Notes under the pieces: model-generated | What the model was told of the DNA's origin: nothing | What the model saw: the letters and a program-made list of their open reading frames with translations, nothing else | Database searches by the model: none | Shown: positions 7,157-15,597 of the stretch, in pieces | Layout: every line of letters starts with the position of its first letter | Position numbering within the stretch: the first letter of the stretch is position 1 | Program-made: the position numbers and the translations under genes | Origin: Moraxella atlantae NBRC 14588 | GTDB taxonomy: Bacteria > Pseudomonadota > Gammaproteobacteria > Pseudomonadales > Moraxellaceae | Reading direction: 5' to 3' | Length of the DNA stretch: 36,349 nucleotides | Assembly: GCF_001591265.1 (NCBI RefSeq) | Contig: NZ_BCUL01000015.1 | Span: 1-36,349 of the forward strand

Positions 7157-8641
7157 CTATTGCGTTTGCGTGTAGGCTTGGCTATGCCCAACAAATTCAA
7201 TCGTCGGCTGGCGCGCACCATTGGCACAGCGGTTGTCCAAGATGCGGTTATTTTTGACCACGCCCTCACTGGACTGTTCGCGAATGGTTGAGCCGATGAC
7301 AATAGGCTGCTCAAGGTCACTGGCAAAACAGTTGCCTTGCACAAGGTTGTTATCATCCTCAATGATAATGGCATTTTTACCACTGGTAAAATCGTTGTTG
7401 AGCACTTGGTTGCGCTCGGCTTCATCGAGGTGATAACGCGCAAACGGCGTTTCGCTGATGGTGTACGCGCCACAGGCAAAGCCTTTGAGGTTGCGCGATT
7501 GACGGGCAGCAATCCACACGCTAACGGGTTCATTGGCAAATACATTGTGCACGATTTGGTTGCCATCGCTGCCTTGTGTGCGTAAAAAGTGGTTGCTACG
7601 GCTAGGGTCATCGGCATGTTCAAAACAATTGCGGTACAAAAATATGCCGCCTGCGCCGTTGTGATCAAAGTGCGAATACTCGATGCGATTATTGACCGAT
7701 GAATCAATCGCGATGGCTTCACGGTTCGGTTTGCCTATGCGAAAGCCATTTTGGCTAAAATAGCTGTGGCTAACGGTGTTATACCCACTGCCAAATTCAA
7801 AATACAGCCCAACCGTGCCTGCCTTAACCACACCAATGCCGTATAAATCAACGCGCTGCACATGGTCACCAATAAAAATACCGCTGCTGCGTGTATGAGC
7901 TACCAGTAGGTTATCAACCCAAATGTCATGCGGCGACTGCTCGCGTTGGGCAGCCAGGGTAGTTTTGCCTGCGGTCAGCGTCTCGTAACGCGCGTTGGCA
8001 GGCGTTTGCTGCTCGATGATTAAGCCATGATTGTAGCCCAGTGTGAGGCAGTTTTTGATGCGCACGTTGTGCACGCCTGTGGACTGATCAGGCAGGGTAC
8101 GTACGGCAATCGCGGTGATGGTGTCATCGGTGCTTGACATCAACGCGCCTTGACAATCTAGTGTCGTGTCGCTGTCAGTGATGACAAAGCTGATGTTTTG
8201 TTGCCACAAATCAGCATTGGCAGGCACCAAGCGCACATTGCCACGAATCGGCACAACTTGCCCATGGCTGAGCGTACGTACGTCTAATTCGGTCACGTCA
8301 TTTTCATCAACCGCTTGCTCACGCGCAGGGACAAATTCACGCATCTTAGCCGCAAGCGTTTGCATGGCTTCGCGCGTCGCGGCAAATTTGGGCGGCGGCT
8401 CATGGTAGGTGTTGCTGTGGCTGTGCTGCTCGATTTTGCCAAGCAATGCCTCACCCCATTGGCTAATCATCTGTGCCCATGTTGGGCGAGCATCGGTGGA
8501 TGGTAACATCGGCTGACCTTGCGCGTGACTGGTGGTAAAATAAAATTGGGCAATACCCATAGCAATGAGTAAAACAAGCATACTAAAAGCAACACCAGTA
8601 TAGCGTAAGTAACGCGCACGTCGGTTGGATTTGTTGGGCAT
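7157..8641 (-). CDS. Membrane-anchored right-handed parallel beta-helix protein
   Basis: A 494-residue protein. A basic start (MPNKSNRRARYLRY) precedes one hydrophobic segment (about 14-33), consistent with a signal anchor and export to the periplasm or surface. From about residue 135 the sequence has the stacked-turn look of NosD/pectate-lyase-type beta helices: DTTLDCQGALM, VRIKNCLTLGYNHGLII, GIGVVKAGTVGLYFEF, NRIEYSHFDHNGAGGIFLY, NQIVHNVFANEPVSVWIA, NQVLNNDFTSGKNAIIIED and NLVQGNCF, with Asn and hydrophobic ladders. Cys residues recur on the turns. No catalytic motif of a known lyase or epimerase was recognised, so activity is open (polysaccharide binding or cleavage is a family-level guess). 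The gene ends 27 bases from the small mobile element. Confidence 0.7.
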   Translation of the reverse strand: MPNKSNRRARYLRYTGVAFSMLVLLIAMGIAQFYFTTSHAQGQPMLPSTDARPTWAQMISQWGEALLGKIEQHSHSNTYHEPPPKFAATREAMQTLAAKMREFVPAREQAVDENDVTELDVRTLSHGQVVPIRGNVRLVPANADLWQQNISFVITDSDTTLDCQGALMSSTDDTITAIAVRTLPDQSTGVHNVRIKNCLTLGYNHGLIIEQQTPANARYETLTAGKTTLAAQREQSPHDIWVDNLLVAHTRSSGIFIGDHVQRVDLYGIGVVKAGTVGLYFEFGSGYNTVSHSYFSQNGFRIGKPNREAIAIDSSVNNRIEYSHFDHNGAGGIFLYRNCFEHADDPSRSNHFLRTQGSDGNQIVHNVFANEPVSVWIAARQSRNLKGFACGAYTISETPFARYHLDEAERNQVLNNDFTSGKNAIIIEDDNNLVQGNCFASDLEQPIVIGSTIREQSSEGVVKNNRILDNRCANGARQPTIEFVGHSQAYTQTQ

Positions 8642-8674
8642 GGTTTGTTGGATTTTGTAAGTGGTTGGTGCGCT

Positions 8675-8719
8675 AATTTTAAGGGCTAGCCAATTTTAAG
8701 GGCTAGCCAATTTTAAGGG
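8675..8719. repeat. 17-bp tandem repeat, 2.6 copies
   Basis: The unit AATTTTAAGGGCTAGCC occurs at 8675-8691 and 8692-8708, then a partial AATTTTAAGGG at 8709-8719. Each unit contains GGCTAGCC, an 8-bp palindrome. It lies between the stop of the gene at 8725-9507 and the start of the beta-helix gene, so it could act as leader or promoter spacer for the latter. Confidence 0.9.
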
Positions 8720-8724
8720 ATAAA

Positions 8725-9507
8725 TTAAGGATCAATACAAATAACCTGTAAAGTCGCCTTGGTGGGCGACACATCAGCAAGCGCCAACGCAGTTTGTGCC
8801 AACACCGAAGTTGCTTGTGGCGATGGTGCTGCGTCGTTGAGCAATTTTACACCAAGCGCAGGCAAAATCTGCGCCAATCGCTGGTCGCTACCGTGCTCAA
8901 GCGCGGCAAGTTGGGCATCGCGTGCCTTGTCTGCTGCGCTTAAATATCCAAAGCACGGTTTATTGAGCGCTTTTAAAACCATTAATTTGCCAAACACGTC
9001 CGCGCCTGCTGCATCCAGCCATTGCCCCGTGATCAACACACCGTCGGTATCAAGCGCATTCACACGCTGCACCACACGCGCAAGCCAACCAGCAGAACGA
9101 AATGCGCCAATACGCAAATCATGCACCACCACCAATGTGACGGGCTGCTTGATAGCCAAATTTGGTAAATCTTTTGCGACAAGCGTGCGCTGCTGCACAC
9201 TGAGCCGATTGGCTGACCACAGCCGCCAGCCGATACCGGTCAATGCCAGCACCAATAGCCCACCTGTCAGCGCCTCGGTATGCCCCCACATCAGCATTGC
9301 ACCTGCCCAAATCGCCAGCCACCATAACCACCACACGGCGTTACGCGCAGTAAGACGTAGCCACAAACGCACAAACTCGCCACGGCTGCGCGGCACAGCG
9401 TAGGCATTGAGCGTTTGTAAGCACGCCAACACCCCCACCGCCAGCGCGACCCACCACCCCACATGACCCCAATTTAGCTGACCCAAGTTTGCCAACACGC
9501 GCGTCAC
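8725..9507 (-). CDS. Membrane protein with a degenerate metallophosphoesterase-like domain
   Basis: A 260-residue protein. Two to three hydrophobic segments (about 16-36, 55-75 and 80-97) are followed by a soluble domain. The domain lines up with YkuE/YaeI-type calcineurin-like phosphoesterases by motif order, but the metal ligands are changed. Where the family has SDLHIG there is HDLRIGAFRS (129-138). The segment WLARVVQRVNALDTDGVLITG (about 141-161) matches the family well but continues QWLD instead of DLVD, and the GNHE/GNHD block is replaced by FGYLSAAD (about 186-193). The usual C-terminal GHxH part is absent, the protein ending after LQVICIDP. It is probably a non-catalytic relative, or a decayed gene that kept an open frame. 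mltG diverges from it. Confidence 0.6.
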   Translation of the reverse strand: MTRVLANLGQLNWGHVGWWVALAVGVLACLQTLNAYAVPRSRGEFVRLWLRLTARNAVWWLWWLAIWAGAMLMWGHTEALTGGLLVLALTGIGWRLWSANRLSVQQRTLVAKDLPNLAIKQPVTLVVVHDLRIGAFRSAGWLARVVQRVNALDTDGVLITGQWLDAAGADVFGKLMVLKALNKPCFGYLSAADKARDAQLAALEHGSDQRLAQILPALGVKLLNDAAPSPQATSVLAQTALALADVSPTKATLQVICIDP

Positions 9508-9653
9508 TTCCAGTTTATTTACCCAAATTTTTAGCCATTATAAAAGCTAGCAGAACAGCTGACAACGTTGGCAAATACTTGATCATGCCGTTTATCGGCA
9601 GCGGATTTGGCACATAGTGACGGTTTGGCTAGCAAAACGTAAAACTTTAAGCA

Positions 9654-9682
9654 TTGCTATTTTAGCCAAACCTTGCTACATT
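9654..9682 (+). promoter_or_regulatory. Candidate promoter of mltG-tmk
   Basis: TTGCTA (9654-9659), a 17-nt spacer and TACATT (9677-9682), the latter preceded by TGC as in extended -10 elements. It lies inside the frame that stays open upstream of mltG, which argues for the downstream ATG at 9707 or 9713. Confidence 0.45.
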
Positions 9683-9706
9683 CTTGCCAATTTTAGCCAG
9701 ACACCC

Positions 9707-10852
9707 ATGACCATGCCCACACCCAACACCCCAAAACGCCCAACGTCCAACGAGCCTGACCTGCTTGATCGCTCCAAACGCGCCTTCACTGACCGCGCCG
9801 CAGGACGACACACAGGACGTACACGGCGGTGGGTGTTGCTGATTGTGCCATTGTTGGCACTGGCTTGGTTGGCGTATGCTTACCAGCAGACACTGTATGC
9901 GCCAAGCAACGAACCTAAACACATGCTCACCGTGGAAAAAGGGCAAACGTACTACGGCTTGATTGACGAGTGGGACAAAGACAAGCACATGTTTGTCGCG
10001 CCGTTGGCAAAACTGTACATCAAAACCCACGTCAAAACGCCGCTGCACTCAGGAAGCTACCAAATTCCAGCCAATGCCAGCTTTGCCCAGTTTTTGGACG
10101 TATTGGCACAAGGTGAAAAAGTCGCGTTTGTGAAGGTACAAATCATCGAGGGTAAAACCGCCAAAGACTTGTATCGCGTACTCAAAGACAACAGCGGCAT
10201 CACCAACGATGTCATCAGCCAAGATGGCAAGCGCGTCGATACCGCAAAATTGGGCTTAGATTTACCTGCCGAATACATGCCCGATGGCAACCTTGAGGGC
10301 TGGTTTTCGCCCGACACTTACTACTTTAATGAAGGCAGCAGCGACAAAAAAGTTTTGTCAGATCTGTTCAAACGCCAATACAGCGCGCTCATGGACAACT
10401 GGCAAAACCGCAAAGCAGACTTACCGTACGCCAACCCATACGAAGCCTTGATCATGGCATCGATCATCGAAAAAGAAACCAGTGTACCCAGCGAGCGCAA
10501 CGAGGTGGCAGGCGTATTTGTCAATCGCTTGCGCAAAAACATGCGCTTACAAACGGATCCAACAGTGATTTATGGCATGGGCGAGCGTTACGACGGCAAT
10601 ATTCGCAAATCTGACCTTGCCGAAAAAACCGCCTACAACACCTACCAGATCGACGGCTTACCGCCTACCCCGATTGCGTTGCCTAGCATTGATTCTATCC
10701 ACGCCGCGCTGCATCCAAATGACACCGATTCGCTGTATTTTGTTGCAACAGGCAACGGTGGGCACAAATTCACCAGTAACCTGACCGACCACAACCGCGC
10801 GGTACAAGATTATCTGCGCGTGCTGCGTGAAAAACGCGCGCAGGGTAATTAG
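9707..10852 (+). CDS. mltG: Endolytic murein transglycosylase MltG (YceG-like)
   Basis: MltG cleaves nascent glycan strands at the inner membrane and so sets their length. From ATG 9707 the protein has 381 residues: a cytoplasmic basic/polar stretch, one transmembrane helix (VLLIVPLLALAWLAYAY, about 40-57), then the periplasmic YceG domain. Family signatures present are EGWFSPDTYY, ASIIEKET (the conserved catalytic Glu), RLQTDPTVIYGMG, YNTYQIDGLPPTPI and YFVATGNGGHKF. The frame is open back to 9617, but the first 30 residues look non-coding and overlap the promoter. tmk follows 59 nt downstream, the common mltG-tmk arrangement. Confidence 0.93.
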   Translation: MTMPTPNTPKRPTSNEPDLLDRSKRAFTDRAAGRHTGRTRRWVLLIVPLLALAWLAYAYQQTLYAPSNEPKHMLTVEKGQTYYGLIDEWDKDKHMFVAPLAKLYIKTHVKTPLHSGSYQIPANASFAQFLDVLAQGEKVAFVKVQIIEGKTAKDLYRVLKDNSGITNDVISQDGKRVDTAKLGLDLPAEYMPDGNLEGWFSPDTYYFNEGSSDKKVLSDLFKRQYSALMDNWQNRKADLPYANPYEALIMASIIEKETSVPSERNEVAGVFVNRLRKNMRLQTDPTVIYGMGERYDGNIRKSDLAEKTAYNTYQIDGLPPTPIALPSIDSIHAALHPNDTDSLYFVATGNGGHKFTSNLTDHNRAVQDYLRVLREKRAQGN

Positions 10853-10870
10853 CTTGTCGTGTTTTTCAAC

Positions 10871-10904
10871 AAAGTAAAAAAGGCGAAAAAGTAAAAAAGG
10901 CGAA
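10871..10904. repeat. 17-bp tandem duplication upstream of tmk
   Basis: AAAGTAAAAAAGGCGAA occurs twice in a row (10871-10887 and 10888-10904). The second copy ends 7 nt before the tmk ATG, so each copy offers an A-rich, AAGG-containing stretch near the ribosome binding position. Confidence 0.9.
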
Positions 10905-10911
10905 CGACGAT

Positions 10912-11541
10912 ATGACAGCACGATTTATCAGCTTTGAAGGCACCGAGGGTGTGGGCAAAACCACCTTGCTTAATGCCCTTGCCAAGCATTTGCGTGCACA
11001 AGGCATGGATGTGCTGACCACGCGTGAACCAGGTGGCAGCGTATTTGCTGAGCGTTTGCGCGCGCTTTTGCTAGACCCAACCACTCACCTAGCAGATGAC
11101 AGCGAGCTGTTATTGATGTTTGCTGCACGCGCCGATCACCTTGCACAAACGATTTTACCTGCACTGGCAGCAGGTAGTTGGGTGCTGTGCGACCGTTTTG
11201 TTGATTCAAGCGTTGCCTATCAAGGTTTTGGGCGCAAACACGGCGACGCAGATACACTGGCAAAAATCCACAGTTTGACCGAGCAATTTGTATCGCGCTT
11301 GCCTGATTGCACGATTTGGCTAGATTTGCCCGTTGCACAAGGCATGGCACGCGCCAAACGCCGCGCAGACTTAGACACAGCTATGCTTGACCGCTTTGAG
11401 CAGCAGCAGCTGGCGTTTTTTGAGCGTGTGTATCAGGGCTTTGCCTACTGTCAAGCCCACGCGCCCAAACGCATACAGCGCATTGATGCAACAGGTGACA
11501 CAGAGGCGGTGTTGGCAAGGATCATCGCTGCCTTGCCCTAA
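10912..11541 (+). CDS. tmk: Thymidylate kinase
   Basis: Tmk phosphorylates dTMP to dTDP with ATP in the cytoplasm. The 209-residue length is normal. The P-loop is FEGTEGVGKTT (about 8-18), followed by TTREPGGS, the nucleotide-binding LCDRFVDSSVAYQG motif and a lid region with AKRRADLDT. It is the second gene after mltG. The ribosome binding area is made of a duplicated 17-bp unit, with AAGGCGAACGACGAT in front of the ATG, so translation may depend on that duplication. It converges with nadB. Confidence 0.95.
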   Translation: MTARFISFEGTEGVGKTTLLNALAKHLRAQGMDVLTTREPGGSVFAERLRALLLDPTTHLADDSELLLMFAARADHLAQTILPALAAGSWVLCDRFVDSSVAYQGFGRKHGDADTLAKIHSLTEQFVSRLPDCTIWLDLPVAQGMARAKRRADLDTAMLDRFEQQQLAFFERVYQGFAYCQAHAPKRIQRIDATGDTEAVLARIIAALP

Positions 11542-11589
11542 TATAACGTTATCTTAAAAAAACATTTAACCCAACTGACGCTTAGATTA

Positions 11590-11612
11590 AGCCAATTTTA
11601 ACTAAATTGGCT
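11590..11612. terminator. Possible bidirectional terminator between tmk and nadB
   Basis: AGCCAATT (11590-11597) and AATTGGCT (11605-11612) form an 8-bp hairpin in the 73-nt gap between the convergent stops. No clean T-run follows on either strand, so its strength is uncertain. Confidence 0.35.
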
Positions 11613-11614
11613 AT

Positions 11615-13414
11615 TTAAACCGCTGACGGCATGGCAGGTGTCAGTACCACATCGGCAGGGGTGGGCAAGGATTGCGGAAAATCACGATTGTAATGCAGTC
11701 CGCGTGATTCATGTCGCCGTAGGGCACAGCGGACGATAAGTTCGGACACCAGCAGCAAGTTACGCAATTCAATCAAGTTTTTATTGAGCGCAAAACTACC
11801 ATAATAGTCTTGCATTTCTTGTTTTAACAACAAAATACGGCTCAGCGCGCGGTGCAAGCGTTTGTTGGAGCGCACGATCCCTACATAATGCCACATCGTA
11901 TGGCGCAGCTCATCCCAATTTTGCAGCAAAATCACCGCCTCATCTTGATCGGCGTTATCTTGGATATAGTCCTGGATATGCCATATTGGAATCATCGGCA
12001 CGCTGGGCGCGGCGTGCGCGTGGCTGTCGCGGATATGTGCCGCCGCACTCATGGCATACACAAAGCACTCAAGCAGTGAATTACTCGCCATGCGGTTGGC
12101 ACCATGCAGCCCCGTAAATGACGTTTCGCCCAGCGCGTACAGGTTAAGCACATCGGTCTGCCCTTGCCGATTGACGACCACGCCGCCGCAGGTGTAATGC
12201 GCCGCAGGTACAACGGGGATTTGGTCTTGGGTGATATCAATGCCAAATTCTAACAATCGCGTATACAACGTCGGAAAATGCGCCTTAACAAATTCTGGGT
12301 CTTTGTGGGTAATATCCAAATATACATGGCGCAGACCCAGTCGCTTCATTTCAAAATCAATAGTCAGCGCGACGATATCGCGCGGTGCAAGCTCACCACG
12401 TGAGTCAAAGCGCAGCATGAAGCGTTCGCCCTCGGGATGATGGTCGCATGGTGGCAAGCGCAAATACGCGCCCTCGCCGCGCAATGCCTCAGTCAGCAAA
12501 AACGACCGCGCCTCAGGGTGATACAAACACGTTGGGTGAAATTGGTTAAACTCCAAATTCGCCACGCGACAACCTGCCCGCCACGCCATCGCAATGCCGT
12601 CACCTGTGGCGATATCGGGGTTTGACGTGTATAAATACGCCTTGGATACCCCACCACACGCCAACGCCACAAAGCCTGCGCTCAATGTCAATACGCGATG
12701 TGCCTTGGTATCAAGCGCGTACACCCCGACCGCGCGATTGGGCTCAGTAAACGGTGCATCAAAATGCTGTGCCAAACTGTTGGTGGTGATAACATCAATC
12801 GCTACCATGTGGTCAAGCAAGGTCACATTTTGGCACTCGCGTACGCGCTCAAGCAAGGTAGTTGCCACTGCCCGCCCTGTCGCATCGGCAACATGGGCAA
12901 TGCGCCGCCGACTGTGCCCACCCTCTTGGGTCAGATGCAAATCATCACTGTTTTCATCAAGGGTAAATTTGACACCTTGTGCCAACAAAAACTCAATCGC
13001 CTCGCGGCTGTGTTCTACCGTGAAGCGCACCGCCTCTTCATGACACAGCCCTGCACCAGCAATCAGCGTATCGGCAATGTGTTCATCAACCGTGTCATCT
13101 TGTGCCCACACCGCTGCCACACCGCCTTGCGCGTAATAGGTGCTTGATTCAAGCGGCTCATCCTTCATCAACATAGCAACAGAGAGGTGTTTGGGCAACG
13201 ACAATGCCAGTGTCAAACCTGCCGCCCCACCGCCGACAATCACCACATCAAAATGCGTAACATCATCACTGCCTGTCAACGGACGCATGGTAGCATCGGC
13301 GTCTGGTGTGGCACTTTCAAAAAATCTATCCGCTTTGCGGTTACGCGATGGCAGCAAGCTTGGCTCAACAGCACTTGGGGGCAAATCAATCATCTGTGGG
13401 TACTCGGTGGACAA
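11615..13414 (-). CDS. nadB: L-aspartate oxidase
   Basis: NadB oxidises L-aspartate to iminoaspartate with FAD, the first step of de novo NAD synthesis. Its 599 residues include the FAD-binding VVIVGGGAAGLTLAL (about 57-71), STYYAQGGVAAVW, GGHSRRRIAHVADATGRA, the FHPTCLY substrate region, LTEALRGEGA and GLHGANRMASNSLLE. The C-terminal helical domain ends normally. The N terminus is about 45 residues longer than usual (SAVEPSLLPSRNRKADRF, low conservation expected), so an internal start, for instance at MRPLTGSDD, remains possible. nadA and nadC are not in the window. A TTGACA-containing promoter lies upstream. Confidence 0.94.
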   Translation of the reverse strand: MSTEYPQMIDLPPSAVEPSLLPSRNRKADRFFESATPDADATMRPLTGSDDVTHFDVVIVGGGAAGLTLALSLPKHLSVAMLMKDEPLESSTYYAQGGVAAVWAQDDTVDEHIADTLIAGAGLCHEEAVRFTVEHSREAIEFLLAQGVKFTLDENSDDLHLTQEGGHSRRRIAHVADATGRAVATTLLERVRECQNVTLLDHMVAIDVITTNSLAQHFDAPFTEPNRAVGVYALDTKAHRVLTLSAGFVALACGGVSKAYLYTSNPDIATGDGIAMAWRAGCRVANLEFNQFHPTCLYHPEARSFLLTEALRGEGAYLRLPPCDHHPEGERFMLRFDSRGELAPRDIVALTIDFEMKRLGLRHVYLDITHKDPEFVKAHFPTLYTRLLEFGIDITQDQIPVVPAAHYTCGGVVVNRQGQTDVLNLYALGETSFTGLHGANRMASNSLLECFVYAMSAAAHIRDSHAHAAPSVPMIPIWHIQDYIQDNADQDEAVILLQNWDELRHTMWHYVGIVRSNKRLHRALSRILLLKQEMQDYYGSFALNKNLIELRNLLLVSELIVRCALRRHESRGLHYNRDFPQSLPTPADVVLTPAMPSAV

Positions 13415-13474
13415 AAACCTTTGGCAATACGGCTACTTGTAAATCGTGCAGATGATTACAAGCCAACCAAATGC

Positions 13475-13502
13475 ATAGCACGATTTTAGCATAAACTGTC
13501 AA
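13475..13502 (-). promoter_or_regulatory. Candidate promoter of nadB
   Basis: On the minus strand, a perfect TTGACA (13497-13502) is followed after 16 nt by TGCTAT (13475-13480). This is about 60 nt in front of the nadB ATG. The -10 match is weak. Confidence 0.4.
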
Positions 13503-13625
13503 AATTTCCCGATATTCTACCGATTTATTTAGATGAATGGTTTTTATTTTGGTAAATATGACTTTTTGTTATTTCAAACGTCAGTTTAATCACTTTAGTG
13601 TTAAAAAAACCCGATCAAAAACCAA

Positions 13626-13657
13626 CAACGGCAATCGCTTGCCTGCCATTGCCGTTG
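13626..13657 (-). terminator. Terminator of the DksA/TraR-like gene
   Basis: CAACGGCAAT (13626-13635) and ATTGCCGTTG (13648-13657) form a perfect 10-bp stem with a 12-nt loop. T-runs flank it on both strands (GGTTTTT on the minus, CTGTTTTT on the plus). It lies 36 nt after the stop of the gene at 13693-13959. Confidence 0.75.
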
Positions 13658-13692
13658 CTGTTTTTGGCATGGACTTTGACTATGGTATGATG

Positions 13693-13959
13693 TTAGCGCA
13701 ATTGGCTATCTTTACTGCCGCGGCGGTTAAATAGCTCAAAGGCTTTTTGGTGCTGCTCCAACTCTTGCTGACATGCCACACAATAATGCACACCAGGCAT
13801 GGCATCGCGGCGTGCTTGCGGTATCGCCTGTCCGCACTCCTCGCAAAACGCTGCGCTCTCACCTGTTGGCAAGGCGCGACGTGCGCGTGCAATAGCGTCT
13901 TCGATCGTCGCGCTGATTTGTTCTTGCTCTGCCCCATCGGCTGCCCATCCACTTGCCAT
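13693..13959 (-). CDS. DksA/TraR-type C4 zinc-finger protein (YbiI family)
   Basis: An 88-residue protein. It begins MASGWAADGAEQEQI and ends NRRGSKDSQLR, both characteristic of the YbiI branch of the DksA/TraR family. Four cysteines, CEEC (39-42) and CVAC (60-63), form the C4 zinc finger. It lacks the long coiled coil of true DksA, so a direct DksA-like effect on RNA polymerase should not be assumed; the function of YbiI itself is unclear. It stands alone between nadB and yciK and has a strong terminator. Confidence 0.9.
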   Translation of the reverse strand: MASGWAADGAEQEQISATIEDAIARARRALPTGESAAFCEECGQAIPQARRDAMPGVHYCVACQQELEQHQKAFELFNRRGSKDSQLR

Positions 13960-14053
13960 CTTCTCCCCCGTTAGCTGCTCGTTTAGTATTGCTTTAACTC
14001 ACATAACATGGGGTAAAAAATGGCTTGTTTCAATGGTTTAGCCAATATTGATG

Positions 14054-14818
14054 TTAGGCTTTGGGCTGTAAATCAATGACCTGCCCTTTGACATCGCGGC
14101 TACAATCTGCCATCAACGCGACATACGCTGCCATCAAATCATCGGGCGCAAGCAAGGTATTGGGGTCTTCGCTGGGGTAGGCACTGGCGCGCATCTGGGT
14201 GCGTGTTGCACCAGGATTGATGACGTTAAAGCGTAGTTGGGTGGTGGTGTGCGTTTCTTGGGTAAAAATATCGCACATGCCCTCAAGCGCGTACTTAGAT
14301 AACGCATATGCTCCCCAAAACGCACGCGGACGGCTACCCACACCGCTACCTGTGAACACAATCGACGCTGTCGGCGCGGCACGCAATAGCGGTAACAAGG
14401 CTTGGGTGAGTAAAAACGTTGCGGTGAAGTTCACGCGCATGACTTTTTCAAACAGCGTAGGATCATACATCTCAAGCGGTGTCAAAACGCCCAAGATCCC
14501 AGCATTGTGCAGCACGCCGTCTAAATATCCCACTTCTTTTTCGATCAAATGTGCCAGTTGTACCATCTCGGTGTCGCTGGCACTCTCCAAATTTAGCGGC
14601 AACAGAGCAGGCTCAGCACCACCTGCGGCTTCGATGGCGTCATACACTTCTTCAAGCTTGCTGACAGTTTTGCCTAGCAGCAATACAGTCGCGCCATAGT
14701 TGGCATATGTCAAAGCAGCAACCTTGCCAATGCCATCACCTGCCCCCGTTACCAAGATGTTTTTACCGCGCAGACAGTCGGCAGGTGGTACAAATGCGCG
14801 TAGCTCATCGTGAGTCAT
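14054..14818 (-). CDS. yciK: YciK-family short-chain dehydrogenase/reductase
   Basis: A 254-residue SDR oxidoreductase. The Rossmann motif is TGAGDGIG (24-31), followed by HNAGILG (about 104-110), a Ser in FTGSGVGS (about 157) and the catalytic Tyr171/Lys175 pair in YALSK. These are all the residues needed for NAD(P)(H) chemistry. The N-terminal PPADCLRGKNILVTGAGDGIG and the PGATRTQMRASAYP region are typical of YciK, whose substrate is not established. It is the last gene of ubiG-gph-yciK; the gap to gph is 35 nt. Confidence 0.88.
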   Translation of the reverse strand: MTHDELRAFVPPADCLRGKNILVTGAGDGIGKVAALTYANYGATVLLLGKTVSKLEEVYDAIEAAGGAEPALLPLNLESASDTEMVQLAHLIEKEVGYLDGVLHNAGILGVLTPLEMYDPTLFEKVMRVNFTATFLLTQALLPLLRAAPTASIVFTGSGVGSRPRAFWGAYALSKYALEGMCDIFTQETHTTTQLRFNVINPGATRTQMRASAYPSEDPNTLLAPDDLMAAYVALMADCSRDVKGQVIDLQPKA

Positions 14819-14853
14819 TACGTTGTCCTTTTAAGTGAGTTATTTTGCTAAAT

Positions 14854-15597
14854 TCATGTGTCATCATCATGATCAATATTTAGCCAATCTTGCACCAGTT
14901 GCGCCAGTGCTTGCGGCGTTGGGGCGATTGCATCGGCTTGCCAGTCACTTACGGTGTCGCGCTCACCGGGCAATAGGTAGCCATACGCGGCGGCGATGGT
15001 CGGCATATGAGCGGCTTTACCCGCTTGGATATCGCGCAGATGATCGCCGATATACAAGCACGCGCTTGGCGGCACGCCCAATTGTTTGGCAGCAAGATAC
15101 AGCGGCTCAGGGTCGGGCTTGGGGTTTGCCACGTCATCAGCGCAGACTAGCACGGCGCAGCGTTCTGCCAAGCCGATGGCTGCCAGTAATTTTTCGGACA
15201 GCATGCGCGGCTTGTTGGTCACTATGCCCCATAATATCGCGTTTTTGTCAAGCGTGGCTAATAGCGGTAACAGACCATCATACACACGGCTATCAACGCA
15301 AATATCCGCCGCGTAGCGCTGCAAAAATTCTTGCAGATTTGTCACCAAAACGGGGTCATCATCGGCAAGGTTTACGCCTTGTTCAGCAAACATCACGCGT
15401 ACCATCGCGCGCCCACCTGCCGATACCTGCTCACGAATCAATGCCTCACTGGGCAACGGTAAGCCTTGTTCGCGACACATAGCACGAATAATGCGGATAA
15501 AATCGGGTGCGGTGTCAATCAGTGTGCCATCAAGGTCAAATAAAACCGCTGGCTGAGCGTCCGCGTTTGCCACACTTGGTCTGCTTTTACTTAGCAT
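14854..15597 (-). CDS. gph: Phosphoglycolate phosphatase (HAD superfamily)
   Basis: A 247-residue HAD hydrolase that removes phosphate from 2-phosphoglycolate, a product of DNA repair and oxygenation chemistry. Motif I is FDLDGTLIDTAPDF (nucleophile Asp21, acid Asp23), motif II lies in GIVTNKPR, and motif III/IV is in NPKPDPEPLY and YIGDHLRDIQAGKAAHMPTIAAAYGY. It overlaps the end of ubiG by 11 nt, implying translational coupling. The ubiG-gph pairing is widespread in gammaproteobacteria. Confidence 0.92.
   Translation of the reverse strand: MLSKSRPSVANADAQPAVLFDLDGTLIDTAPDFIRIIRAMCREQGLPLPSEALIREQVSAGGRAMVRVMFAEQGVNLADDDPVLVTNLQEFLQRYAADICVDSRVYDGLLPLLATLDKNAILWGIVTNKPRMLSEKLLAAIGLAERCAVLVCADDVANPKPDPEPLYLAAKQLGVPPSACLYIGDHLRDIQAGKAAHMPTIAAAYGYLLPGERDTVSDWQADAIAPTPQALAQLVQDWLNIDHDDDT

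Noticed and set aside
9617-9706. Extra N-terminal 30 residues of MltG
   Set aside because: They overlap the best promoter candidate, and the normal cytoplasmic tail begins at MTMPTPN.
13537-13734. Small plus-strand gene of 65 codons
   Set aside because: It spans the strong terminator hairpin of the DksA-like gene and overlaps that gene's 3' end; composition is not coding-like and there is no ribosome binding site.
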